DNA of 7,907 nucleotides from NCBI GenBank assembly GCA_030601715.1, contig JAUWBL010000043.1, positions 1 to 7,907 of the forward strand. Direction: 5' to 3'. This document shows positions 1-6,815 of this stretch, in pieces; position 1 is the stretch's first letter, and every line of letters starts with the position of its first letter. The stretch is from Candidatus Geothermarchaeota archaeon (GTDB taxonomy: Archaea; Thermoproteota; Nitrososphaeria; Geothermarchaeales; JAUWBL01). A model generated the notes under the pieces. The model had not been told where the DNA came from. It ran no database searches and saw nothing but the letters and a program-made list of their open reading frames with translations. The position numbers were made by a program, and so were the translations under genes.

Positions 1-2
1 TT

Positions 3-389
3 GGAGACAGGGTTCAGTTCCGAGGTGAGGTGAATTGGAACGATCTTCCCGGGCTCTACAGGAGGGCAGATATCTTCGTCCTTCCCTCCTATTGGGAAGC
101 AATGCCCCTGACTCTGCTCGAAGCCATGGCATCCGGCCTACCGTGCATATGCACGGACATAGCCGGGGTTACACAGACAGTGACCCACCACTCGAACGGT
201 CTGCTGTTCAAGCCCGGAGACCATCGCAAGCTGGCCGACCACATCGTGATGCTGCTTCGGGACGAAGCGTTGAGGAAGAGGCTCTCGGATGGGTCTCTGA
301 AAACGGTCGTCTCATTCGGCTGGGACAGAGTCGCTGAGAGGTACCTCCATCTGTTTAGAGAGCTGGTTGGACCTCATCCCGGGAACTGA
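3..389 (+). CDS. GT4-family glycosyltransferase, C-terminal fragment
   Basis: This is the C-terminal 128 residues of a retaining GT4 glycosyltransferase (GT-B fold). The reading frame is open to the left edge, so the N-terminal acceptor-binding domain lies outside the window. The visible part is the nucleotide-sugar-binding domain. It starts GDRVQFRGEV, matching the strand before the donor site, then has LPGLYRRADIFVLPS, then the E-x7-E motif (E32 and E40 of the fragment, in WEAMPLTLLEAMASGLP). These glutamates contact the donor nucleotide sugar in this family. NGLLFKPGD and a closing helical segment complete the usual GT4 C-terminus. The GTG at 30 is only an internal valine codon. The enzyme would act in the cytoplasm, probably adding a hexose to a lipid-linked or surface glycan. 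Sugar specificity cannot be read. It ends 15 bases from the tail of the next GT4 gene, which runs convergently. Confidence 0.9.
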   Translation, partial: GDRVQFRGEVNWNDLPGLYRRADIFVLPSYWEAMPLTLLEAMASGLPCICTDIAGVTQTVTHHSNGLLFKPGDHRKLADHIVMLLRDEALRKRLSDGSLKTVVSFGWDRVAERYLHLFRELVGPHPGN

Positions 390-404
390 GGCCTGAGAGA
401 ATGG

Positions 405-1520
405 TCATCCGGAGAGTATCTTCTCCAGTCTCTTGGCAGAGTTCTCCCATGAGAATCTGTGCAGCACGATCCTCCTAGTAGTGGATCTGGGGATAGCCGA
501 TCCCTCTGTTTTCAGTATTCGTGTCATCGCCTCGGCCAGGGAGGAGATGTCTCCCGTAGGAACGAGGATGCCTCCCTTGGTAAGGTGTTTTATCTCTAGA
601 AGAGCGGGGATGTCGTAGCCAAGGAAGGTGGTGCCACAGGCGAGAGCTTCGAGAGGAGTGAGGGGAAAGGTTTCGAAGAGAGATGGGTGCAGAAGGAGCC
701 TCGAGCTTGCGAGCGCTTGGAGTCTCCTTTCACCCGTCAACTCGCCGAGGATGTGGATCCTCGAACGTGTCTCAGGATCTAGTTCTCCCACAAAGGCTGC
801 CAGCGTAGGCAGAAGCGAACCCGTGCCCACCATGAGGAGTTCCACATCGGGGACGCGTCGAGAGGCCTGCAGGAAAGCTTGAAGAGCTTCTTGGGCACCC
901 TTTCCCGGGACCATCCTGCCCATGAAGAGAACGCGATTTGCCTTCTTGTGGGTCGTGACTTGTGAACACGATTCGGCATCCACACCACCATGTACGACGT
1001 GCACCCTTTCTTGCTCCAGTCCCAGGTTAGCGGCCATCAGGGTTCTCCTGAGATGCTCGCTAACCGCTATGACTCCTTGCACATCCTGCCGAAGGGCCGT
1101 CGCCTCCACCAGTGTGCGCAGGACTCCCCTACTGATGCCCTTCGTCTCGACGCCGAAGCGCAGGCCATGGAATCCATGCCAACTGGGGAAGAGGGGAGCC
1201 GCTCCCAGAGCTCTTGACACCAACAGGGAACCGTATGTGGGCAGGTAGGAGTCGAACCTCTCCCTAAGCAACGGCCCAGGGAGGCCTGAGACCCGCGACA
1301 GAAGCAGGGGAGCGTAGGCATGAGGTTTGTGTACGGCAGGATATCCTACCCTTCGGATCGTGTAACCACTCTCTTCCTCGCTCCGTTGGTGTGGTGTGCG
1401 GTAGGTGAAGACCGTCACTCGGTGCCCTCGCTCGGCCAGTTTGACGGCCACATGGTGGGTCCATATCTGCATCCCTCCTATGTGGGGCAGGAAGTAGTCA
1501 GGCAGGAAGGCTATCTTCAT
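405..1520 (-). CDS. GT4-family glycosyltransferase
   Basis: This is a complete 371-residue GT4 glycosyltransferase with a GT-B fold, a normal length for the family. The N-terminal half has the glycine-rich acceptor-side loop (GGM at 15-17, after FLPDYFLPHI), the RGHRVTVFT strand at 31-39, and VIAVSEHLRR near 150-159. The hinge VVHGGVD lies at 175-181. The C-terminal half has GRMVPGKG at 201-208, with K207 at the usual phosphate-binding lysine position, then VGTG at 231-234. The E-x7-E motif is E283/E291 in FETFPLTPLEAL. The likely job is transfer of a sugar from a nucleotide donor to a lipid-linked glycan in the cytoplasm, but donor and acceptor are unknown. It starts at an ATG without an upstream Shine-Dalgarno match, which suggests a leaderless transcript. 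It is divergent from the GlcNAc-1-phosphate transferase and convergent with the GT4 fragment at the left edge. Confidence 0.93.
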   Translation of the reverse strand: MKIAFLPDYFLPHIGGMQIWTHHVAVKLAERGHRVTVFTYRTPHQRSEEESGYTIRRVGYPAVHKPHAYAPLLLSRVSGLPGPLLRERFDSYLPTYGSLLVSRALGAAPLFPSWHGFHGLRFGVETKGISRGVLRTLVEATALRQDVQGVIAVSEHLRRTLMAANLGLEQERVHVVHGGVDAESCSQVTTHKKANRVLFMGRMVPGKGAQEALQAFLQASRRVPDVELLMVGTGSLLPTLAAFVGELDPETRSRIHILGELTGERRLQALASSRLLLHPSLFETFPLTPLEALACGTTFLGYDIPALLEIKHLTKGGILVPTGDISSLAEAMTRILKTEGSAIPRSTTRRIVLHRFSWENSAKRLEKILSG

Positions 1521-1545
1521 GGTTGATGATACCGGCCCTGAGTCG

Positions 1546-1572
1546 CTGTCATCGATTCTAGGTCTACGACAG
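1546..1572. promoter_or_regulatory. Imperfect inverted repeat in divergent promoter region
   Basis: The half-sites CTGTCATCGA (1546-1555) and TCTACGACAG (1563-1572) are complementary at 8 of 10 positions across a 7-base spacer. The dyad lies about 26 to 52 bases upstream of the GT4 start at 1520 and about 55 to 81 bases upstream of the transferase start at 1627. It is therefore placed to affect both divergent promoters. Calling it an operator is inference; it could also be chance. Confidence 0.3.
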
Positions 1573-1591
1573 TAACCAAACCCTTTCTCTC

Positions 1592-1599
1592 CTTAATTG
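1592..1599 (+). promoter_or_regulatory. Possible TATA-like box for the GlcNAc-1-P transferase gene
   Basis: CTTAATTG is the only A/T-rich block just upstream of the transferase gene. A TATA box centred near 1595 would put transcription start near 1621, a few bases before ATG 1627. That fits a nearly leaderless message and the absence of a Shine-Dalgarno site. The match to the archaeal TATA consensus is weak and no purine-rich BRE is evident. Confidence 0.3.
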
Positions 1600-1626
1600 C
1601 ACTAGGTCGATCATGGATTGCTTGCC

Positions 1627-2580
1627 ATGATGGAACCGCTCCTCTACATCGCCATGCTACTGGCCGGTTTTGGCGTGACCTACCTGGCGACACCTTTCGT
1701 GATGAGAGGCGGGCTGGAGAGGGGACTCACAGGAAGGGACCTCCACAAGCATGACGAGCAGCAGGTGGTTCAGATGGGAGGGGTATCCCTGGTGATCGGC
1801 TTTGTGGCTGCCGCCACTGTTGCGGGCCTTCTCTCCCTCGACGACAAGACCATGCTGGCGATTATTCTCTCATCTGTTCTCGGAGTTCTCATAGGCCTCA
1901 TGGATGACCTCTTCAACCTAAGGAAGAGTATCCTCGTGGGCCTGGCGATCTTCGCGGGAGCACCCGCTGTGACCTTCCGGCTAGGATCACCCATCATCCA
2001 CTCGTGGCCCGGCGGCCCCGTCGACCTGGGACCGATCTTCTGGCTTCTCGTCCCTCTCACATTCGCGTTCCTGATGAATGGTGTCAATATATACGCAGGA
2101 TTCAACGGCTTGGAGGCGGGACTCGGTCTCATCACAGCGGTCTCCCTGGGGTTCTCGTCTCTCATACTCGGATCCCTCGAATCAGCCATCGCCCTCTTCG
2201 CCCTGTCCGCCGTCCTCTTGGGGTTTCTGCGATGGAACTACTTTCCCGCCAAGATCTTCCCCGGGAACTCAGGCACGTACTTCGTAGGTTCGATAATGGC
2301 ATCGGCAATCATCGCGGGCGACATAAGGCTAGCCGGTTTGATAGCTACTCTTCCCTATCTCCTCAACTTCGTCCTTCGACTCCGGGACAGGTTCGCATGG
2401 ACCGTGGGGAAGACTGACGCTGAGGGGCGAGTGGTTGCTGAGAGGGTCAATGCTCTGTGGGCCATCTGGATATTCAGGACTCCTCGTTCAGAGACTCAAG
2501 TCGTGCTTCTCTGCTGGCTGTTGCAGTTGCTGTTTGGAGTCGCGGCGGTGGTGTTGAGCCTTCAGCTGAGTCTGCCCTAG
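1627..2580 (+). CDS. Polyprenyl-phosphate GlcNAc-1-phosphate transferase, AglH/Alg7 type
   Basis: This is a polytopic enzyme of the polyprenyl-phosphate sugar-1-phosphate transferase family (317 residues from ATG 1627). Such enzymes move GlcNAc-1-phosphate (or another HexNAc-1-phosphate) from a UDP-sugar to dolichyl phosphate on the cytoplasmic face, the first step of lipid-linked glycan assembly. Visible motifs are GRDLHK at 36-41 followed by MGG at 50-52, the Asp pair GLMDDL (D93, D94), and NGVNIYAGFNGLEAG at 151-165, an archaeal/eukaryotic signature. FPGNSGTYFVG follows at 211-221. About ten hydrophobic segments span the chain. Two oddities stand out: N214 sits where family members usually have a metal-binding Asp, and the Pro usually found just before the GG motif is absent. 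ATG 1627 is preferred because it suits a leaderless message; TTG 1618 and ATG 1630 are alternatives. It is divergent from a GT4 gene. Confidence 0.9.
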   Translation: MMEPLLYIAMLLAGFGVTYLATPFVMRGGLERGLTGRDLHKHDEQQVVQMGGVSLVIGFVAAATVAGLLSLDDKTMLAIILSSVLGVLIGLMDDLFNLRKSILVGLAIFAGAPAVTFRLGSPIIHSWPGGPVDLGPIFWLLVPLTFAFLMNGVNIYAGFNGLEAGLGLITAVSLGFSSLILGSLESAIALFALSAVLLGFLRWNYFPAKIFPGNSGTYFVGSIMASAIIAGDIRLAGLIATLPYLLNFVLRLRDRFAWTVGKTDAEGRVVAERVNALWAIWIFRTPRSETQVVLLCWLLQLLFGVAAVVLSLQLSLP

Positions 2581-2620
2581 GTGGGGGGAGCTTGCGAGGT
2601 GGGGATAAATCTCGTTGTGG

Positions 2621-4399
2621 TCACCCCTGGGTCCTGAACTCGTATACGTCCACGTTGAGGTTTGCGAAGGCGTGCCTCAGCTGGGGGTTCCCTCGGAACC
2701 CTTGGGCGAAGGGGGCTGCACTCCAAACGGCGACGTAGTCACACCCTTCTTCGCTGCACAGAGCGGACACAACCTCGTGGGGAGAGTAGACGCTCTTCGT
2801 TGTGAAGTCGCCGAAAAGGACTGGAAGGTATGCGTACTCGGGTAACGCGACGCTGATCACCCGAATCTCTCCGTCCCCCTCCTCTCCGGCGATCCAAGAC
2901 ATGGACTCGTAGACGTCCATCTGCTTCTCTCTGTTTCCTCCAAGGTCCTGAGAAAGCATCCATGCGACAAAGGGTGAGAGGCTGATCAGCAGGATGACGA
3001 ATACCAGTGGAAGGATTATGTCTGGGGGGACGCGACGCGGTCCCTGCCTTCGGCTCTTGTGCGGTGCATCTTTCCTCTTTATGAGTGAGCCGGCGAGGGA
3101 CGGGATCTGCTTGCCCAGTAGCTGGGCGGAGAGGATGGCGGAAGGGACGAGCATTATGAAGCTGAACCTAACGGCATTATCGGGAGCCACAGCGCCCAGC
3201 ACGAGGCCGACCACGAACCACAGAATCATCCAATCACCGAGTTCGGTTCTCTTCCGCAGGCTTACTGCCACAGCTAGCAGGGTGATCGCGACAGCTGCGA
3301 CTCCCGATATGGCTCCCATCCAACCCAGGGTGATGAGGGCGGGGAGGTTGGATTGCACGTAGAGCACGTTGGGGTCGTTCTCCGGAACACTTATTGCTCC
3401 CTCTGCCACGTACAGAACCCTCGTTATCAGCGTCGGCTTCACCAGCAGTGCGGCCAACGGACCCACGGAGAGGAGCACGGCTGTTCTCAGGTGCGTGATC
3501 AGTTTGGGCTTCTTGCTTTGGAGTCTTGTCAGGGCGTAGACCCAGAGGACCGTGAAGAACAGGGCGACGGAGGCGTGGGATAGGGTTAGAGCTATTCCAA
3601 GCAGAGGGATCGTCAGGGCGCGGGGCATCTTCGGTGTCTGGAACTTCGTCCTGAAGAGAAGCCACAGGGTGGTGAGGATCAGTACGTCGGCGTAGAGGTT
3701 TGGGAAGGTCCCTGAGTCTGTCAGGTGGAGGAACCCGCTTGGAAGCACAAACACCAGGAACAGCGACGCGAGGGACGACACGCTCAGGTTCCTCGTCAGT
3801 GTCCGCGTGAGATAGAAGGCCACGCCAACTTCAAGTACCATCAGCAGAGCCGCTAGGATCCGGAGTGCGGACAGTGCGCTGAGGGTGAGGGCGGTCGCCG
3901 AGAGAGCGGTGAGCATATGGTAGCCTGGCGGGTACGATGTGCCTCTTATCCATTCGACGCCGCCTGTTTCGAGGATTCCTGTGACCCACCGGGAGTGGGT
4001 TATGGGGTCGATGCTATCTGTTCTGTGAAAGATGGGCCAACCGTAGAAGTAGTACGTCACTACTCCTGCCTGGAGCAGCATGACGAGGAGGGCGACCTTG
4101 TCAGCCTTGGATATGCTGGGAAGCCGCAGGATGCCCTTCGGAGTAGGGATCTTCCCCGCCCGTCGCAATAGGTATACGCTAGGCGGCAGGAGCAGTCCAG
4201 GCGTCAGAGGTGAGAAGGGCAATCCGACGAACGTGAGGCCTACCAACACCACGCTGTTGACGGCTAGGCCCAGCACGAGTGAGAGTATGAGGGACTCGAC
4301 AACGGTGACCTTCGATGGCCGAACCACCAGGAAAAGGGTCGCGGCTCCCGGTAGAATGACGACCAGTGCCCACCAGAGGATCCCCAGCAGAGCCCACAT
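2621..4399 (-). CDS. Polytopic GT-C-like (PMT/GT39-like) membrane glycosyltransferase, putative
   Basis: This is a 592-residue membrane protein with roughly 13 hydrophobic segments and a C-terminal soluble domain of about 100 residues (490-592). The layout resembles GT-C enzymes of the PMT/GT39 type, which take a sugar from a dolichyl/polyprenyl-phosphate donor on the outer face. Supporting features are an acidic loop after an early membrane segment (D128, D131, H135 in HRTDSIDPITHSRW), a Pro/Tyr stretch SYPPGYHML near 155-163, FPNLYAD near 232-238 leading into a helix, and a lone His in a helix (LTLSHA, H275). The soluble domain contains SWIAGEEGDG and a close cysteine pair (C548, C553) before DYVAVW. 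Substrate is unknown. ATG 4399 is chosen over GTG 4411 because GGTGG lies 8 bases before it. A T-run on the minus strand at 4450-4443 could be a poor promoter element. It converges on the transferase gene with a 40-base gap. Confidence 0.72.
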   Translation of the reverse strand: MWALLGILWWALVVILPGAATLFLVVRPSKVTVVESLILSLVLGLAVNSVVLVGLTFVGLPFSPLTPGLLLPPSVYLLRRAGKIPTPKGILRLPSISKADKVALLVMLLQAGVVTYYFYGWPIFHRTDSIDPITHSRWVTGILETGGVEWIRGTSYPPGYHMLTALSATALTLSALSALRILAALLMVLEVGVAFYLTRTLTRNLSVSSLASLFLVFVLPSGFLHLTDSGTFPNLYADVLILTTLWLLFRTKFQTPKMPRALTIPLLGIALTLSHASVALFFTVLWVYALTRLQSKKPKLITHLRTAVLLSVGPLAALLVKPTLITRVLYVAEGAISVPENDPNVLYVQSNLPALITLGWMGAISGVAAVAITLLAVAVSLRKRTELGDWMILWFVVGLVLGAVAPDNAVRFSFIMLVPSAILSAQLLGKQIPSLAGSLIKRKDAPHKSRRQGPRRVPPDIILPLVFVILLISLSPFVAWMLSQDLGGNREKQMDVYESMSWIAGEEGDGEIRVISVALPEYAYLPVLFGDFTTKSVYSPHEVVSALCSEEGCDYVAVWSAAPFAQGFRGNPQLRHAFANLNVDVYEFRTQG

Positions 4400-4406
4400 C
4401 GGACGA

Positions 4407-4413
4407 GCCACCC
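4407..4413 (-). promoter_or_regulatory. Shine-Dalgarno site deciding the start at 4399
   Basis: On the minus strand this reads GGGTGGC, with GGTGG ending 8 bases before ATG 4399. The upstream GTG at 4411 has no comparable site and overlaps this one, so ATG 4399 is the better start. Confidence 0.5.
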
Positions 4414-4510
4414 AGACTTGTGAAAGTCATGGGGCTAGCCAAGGAAAAAACTCTACCGCTTGTTCTCCGAAGTCGCAAGGAAGTACAGGTCCGTCTCAGG
4501 GGAGTCCAAG

Positions 4511-4520
4511 GCTTAATATG
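4511..4520 (+). promoter_or_regulatory. TATA-like box for the 83-residue membrane protein gene
   Basis: GCTTAATATG stands out in a GC-rich intergenic region and is preceded by purine-rich CCAAG. Archaeal spacing would put transcription start near 4540-4545, giving a leader of about 20 bases that includes the GGAGG site at 4553. The agreement of box, leader length, ribosome site and ATG makes this the most convincing promoter in the window. Confidence 0.5.
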
Positions 4521-4521
4521 C

Positions 4522-4551
4522 GGTGTCGGTGACCCGAATCTCAGGTGTCGG
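4522..4551 (+). repeat. Direct repeat GGTGTCGG x2 at 22-base spacing
   Basis: GGTGTCGG occurs at 4522-4529 and exactly again at 4544-4551, so the copies start 22 bases apart, about two helical turns. The pair lies just downstream of the TATA-like box and spans the predicted transcription start. That is a typical place for a repressor to bind. The operator role is inference, and the repeat unit is short and G-rich. Confidence 0.35.
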
Positions 4552-4552
4552 G

Positions 4553-4557
4553 GGAGG
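4553..4557 (+). promoter_or_regulatory. Shine-Dalgarno site for the 83-residue protein
   Basis: GGAGG, within GGAGGATC, lies 6 bases before ATG 4564. It strongly matches the archaeal 16S 3' end and fixes the start, ruling out the longer in-frame reading that begins at 4366. Confidence 0.7.
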
Positions 4558-4563
4558 ATCGTC

Positions 4564-4815
4564 ATGTTGAGGTGGATGGTTGTAGCAACGTTGGGAGCGT
4601 TCTTGCTCTGGTCTTCTTCACTGGGATACTATGTTCTGCATGAAATCCTGCCGCCGGCGAGGTGTGAGTTCGCGCGCTTAGCGGAGCCCGCCTTGGTTGT
4701 CCTCGCTTGTGACCTGGTGCCGACCTTTGACGTGGTCGCCCTGGTTGTCGCCGTGATCGGCGTCGCCTTGCTGATGGGAGGACCTCTCGGCTCTTGGTGG
4801 ACTCGACGCAAATAG
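4564..4815 (+). CDS. Small two-helix membrane protein, unknown function
   Basis: This is an 83-residue protein I do not recognise. It has a hydrophobic helix at about 5-24, an intervening segment of about 30 residues with two cysteines (C34, C49), a second hydrophobic helix at about 56-74, and a charged tail WWTRRK. Positive charge at both ends (R3, and RRK at 81-83) predicts both termini in the cytoplasm and the cysteine-containing segment outside, where the cysteines could pair. The frame stays open upstream to 4366, but the TATA-like box at 4511 and GGAGG at 4553 place the real start at ATG 4564, and the upstream residues look like non-coding translation. It sits between the two GT-C-like genes on the opposite strand. 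A role as a small accessory subunit of surface-glycan assembly is possible but rests on position only. Confidence 0.65.
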   Translation: MLRWMVVATLGAFLLWSSSLGYYVLHEILPPARCEFARLAEPALVVLACDLVPTFDVVALVVAVIGVALLMGGPLGSWWTRRK

Positions 4816-4898
4816 TGTCTGCCGCAGGACGCTCCACCATCCAGGCGAACTGGGTGGAACGTGAAACTCGTACGGCTTTCGTGATGCCGTTTCCTGAA

Positions 4899-6815
4899 CT
4901 ACAGGGGGAGGAGCATGTTCGAGGCGGCCCTCAACGCGTAGCTCAGACCGATGATTCCAAAGAAGAAGAGGAAGAGTGAGGTGAGTCGGGGGGAGCGGCC
5001 TCCCGCCCACGATGCCGCCTTGAAGAGGCCGAGCGCCGCCAGGGGGACGGAGGGGAGGTCGAGCAGGAGCCTCCCCTGAAGGTTGAAGTCCAACAGGGGG
5101 AACGCGAAACCGACCGCTGCAACCCACGACATGAGGAGGACAGAGGGGGGATCACTTCTCTGGAGGAGGACGAGGAGGCCCAGGGCGGCCACGCCGAGGA
5201 AGAGGTAGTTGGAGTAGGAGCCGCCGAAGTCCAGATACGAGGTGATAGAGAGATTGTCCCAGAACTCGCCCAGCCGGTTCAGTCCGAAGCCGTCGCTCTG
5301 AAGCAGAGCCAGAGCTGCGTCCGTCCCGGAGAAGGTGAACAGGCTCTTCAACGCCTCAACCGCTACGCTGGCGAGGACAAGGATGCCGGCGTGCTTGACA
5401 GATGGAGAGAGCAACTGTTTTCTTCCGATCAGGCCTCTAACCCAGTAGCTGGCCAGGAAGACCAGCAGGGTGCCCATCATGAGGTTCCACGTCCAAGGGT
5501 GGACGAAGAGAAGGAGGGCTGACAGGAGGATGGAAAGGGCCAGGAAAACACGCCCAGATTTCTTTCGCAACGAGAGCACGAACGTCCCGTACAGGGTCAG
5601 CAACACCACTAGGCCGAGCCAGTTGGCGTACAGGCCGCCAAACATCCCTCCGGTCATGACAGGGGAAAGAGAAGCGAGAATCGCGGCCAGCGCCGCGTGC
5701 TCTTTTCTCTGGAAGCACGCCCACACAAGGAAGTAGGTAGCTAGGGTCAGGGCTACGGCTAGAAGAGCCGGTTGCAGAGCCATCAGAGCCCGGGGGGAGG
5801 CCAGGCTCAGAGCGTGTAGGACGAGGAGTCCCTGGAAATAGGCCGGCCTCGTTCCCGCGAACCCTGGGGTGAACGTCGCGGAGAGAGCTTCTCCGAGGTC
5901 TCTGGAGGTGAGGTTCGCCAGTTCTGAGTGGTAAATGGGTGTCTCTTCGCCCACGAAGCCCTCCCAGGGCCCCCCTTCGGGGGCGATGGCGTAGGGGAAC
6001 CATCCCACGAGTACGGAGAGCAACACGGCCCCGATCAGCACCGTCCTGTGGTGTCTCAAGATGCTTCTTCCCTCTTCGCCAAGCCCGAGCGATAGGTCGA
6101 GGGTGAGTCGCGTCCTTCTCAGGAGATTCCTGATGTCGGAGATCAGGCGGTCCAACTCGCCGATCCTGACTCTGGAGTGGAACAGGACGGGGATCCACAG
6201 GTACAAGACGGCCACAAGGAGCGGAGCAGCCAAGGGCTGGAGGGAGTGGAAGACCTCCATCTCCAAGACCGGTAGGTGCCAGTGAGGGGCTCCATATATT
6301 AGTGTGGGTCGGAAGGCGTGAAGCAACCACCGCCCAGCCGCTCCTAATCCCACGGTGGACCACGCAGCTAGGAAGCCCCAGCCCCAGGCCCTGATCACCG
6401 AGGAGCGCTCCATCGCCGCTATGGCATGTGAGTCTCTCGCCACTAGGAGGAGGCCTGTGACTATGGAGGCCAGGAGGATGGCTAGGGAGAGGGCGCTGAG
6501 GATCAGGGCGAACAGTGTCCAGGCAAGCAGGAGGGAGAGGAGGAGGAGGGACGGGGCGGAGAGTCGCCCCTGAGGCAGGAGGCCTCTTGTGAGGTAGAGG
6601 TAGAAGAGGGGGAGGGAGGCGAGGGTCATGATGAGGAGGTCTCCCATCCAGTGGGTGGTGACTGTTGTGAGGAACACCGACTGCTGGATTGAGTAGCTCA
6701 CCCAGTGGAAGAAGGTCGGAGCAAGAAGGCTCATGACCGCTACGTATCCGGGGAAGGCTGCCACTCCGGCTAGGAAGAGGGCGAACCAAGGGAGCCTTTC
6801 TCTCAGTGCAATCAA
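4899..6815 (-). CDS. Large polytopic GT-C-like membrane protein with extra N-terminal membrane module, putative glycosyltransferase
   Basis: This is a 638-residue membrane protein in two parts. Residues 1-213 hold about six hydrophobic segments of unknown family. Residues 214-258 form an Arg-rich, likely cytoplasmic linker (DRLISDIRNLLRRTRL). From about 259 the layout matches a GT-C enzyme: a helix, then an acidic outer loop (E285, E290, E291, H296, E298), then many helices. MFGGLYANWLGL at 391-402 parallels FPNLYAD of the neighbouring 592-residue protein, and H439 (FVHPWTWN) parallels its H275. The chain ends in a helix with no soluble domain. It may transfer a sugar from a lipid-phosphate donor outside the cell, but this is inferred from architecture. 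TTG 6815 is the first usable start after the in-frame stop at 6846-6848; GGGTGG abuts it too closely to be a normal ribosome site, so the start is uncertain. The minus strand is very CTC-rich (leucine), which creates a long false open frame alongside. Confidence 0.65.
   Translation of the reverse strand: MIALRERLPWFALFLAGVAAFPGYVAVMSLLAPTFFHWVSYSIQQSVFLTTVTTHWMGDLLIMTLASLPLFYLYLTRGLLPQGRLSAPSLLLLSLLLAWTLFALILSALSLAILLASIVTGLLLVARDSHAIAAMERSSVIRAWGWGFLAAWSTVGLGAAGRWLLHAFRPTLIYGAPHWHLPVLEMEVFHSLQPLAAPLLVAVLYLWIPVLFHSRVRIGELDRLISDIRNLLRRTRLTLDLSLGLGEEGRSILRHHRTVLIGAVLLSVLVGWFPYAIAPEGGPWEGFVGEETPIYHSELANLTSRDLGEALSATFTPGFAGTRPAYFQGLLVLHALSLASPRALMALQPALLAVALTLATYFLVWACFQRKEHAALAAILASLSPVMTGGMFGGLYANWLGLVVLLTLYGTFVLSLRKKSGRVFLALSILLSALLLFVHPWTWNLMMGTLLVFLASYWVRGLIGRKQLLSPSVKHAGILVLASVAVEALKSLFTFSGTDAALALLQSDGFGLNRLGEFWDNLSITSYLDFGGSYSNYLFLGVAALGLLVLLQRSDPPSVLLMSWVAAVGFAFPLLDFNLQGRLLLDLPSVPLAALGLFKAASWAGGRSPRLTSLFLFFFGIIGLSYALRAASNMLLPL

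Noticed and set aside
1770..2417. Open frames of 137-139 codons on both strands inside the transferase gene
   Set aside because: They overlap a gene with clear family motifs, and their translations are Arg/Pro/Ser-rich without domains.
2580..2620. Possible terminator in the 40-base convergent gap
   Set aside because: No stable hairpin and no T-run on either strand; only a G-rich stretch and a short ATAAAT.
4366..4563. Upstream in-frame extension of the 83-residue protein to ATG 4366
   Set aside because: It overlaps the start of the divergent membrane protein gene and would cross the TATA-like box and the GGAGG site. The extra residues look random.
6480..6560. Purine-rich AGG-repeat-like tract on the plus strand
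   Set aside because: It is the complement of leucine/serine codons in membrane helices of the minus-strand gene, not a separate repeat element.
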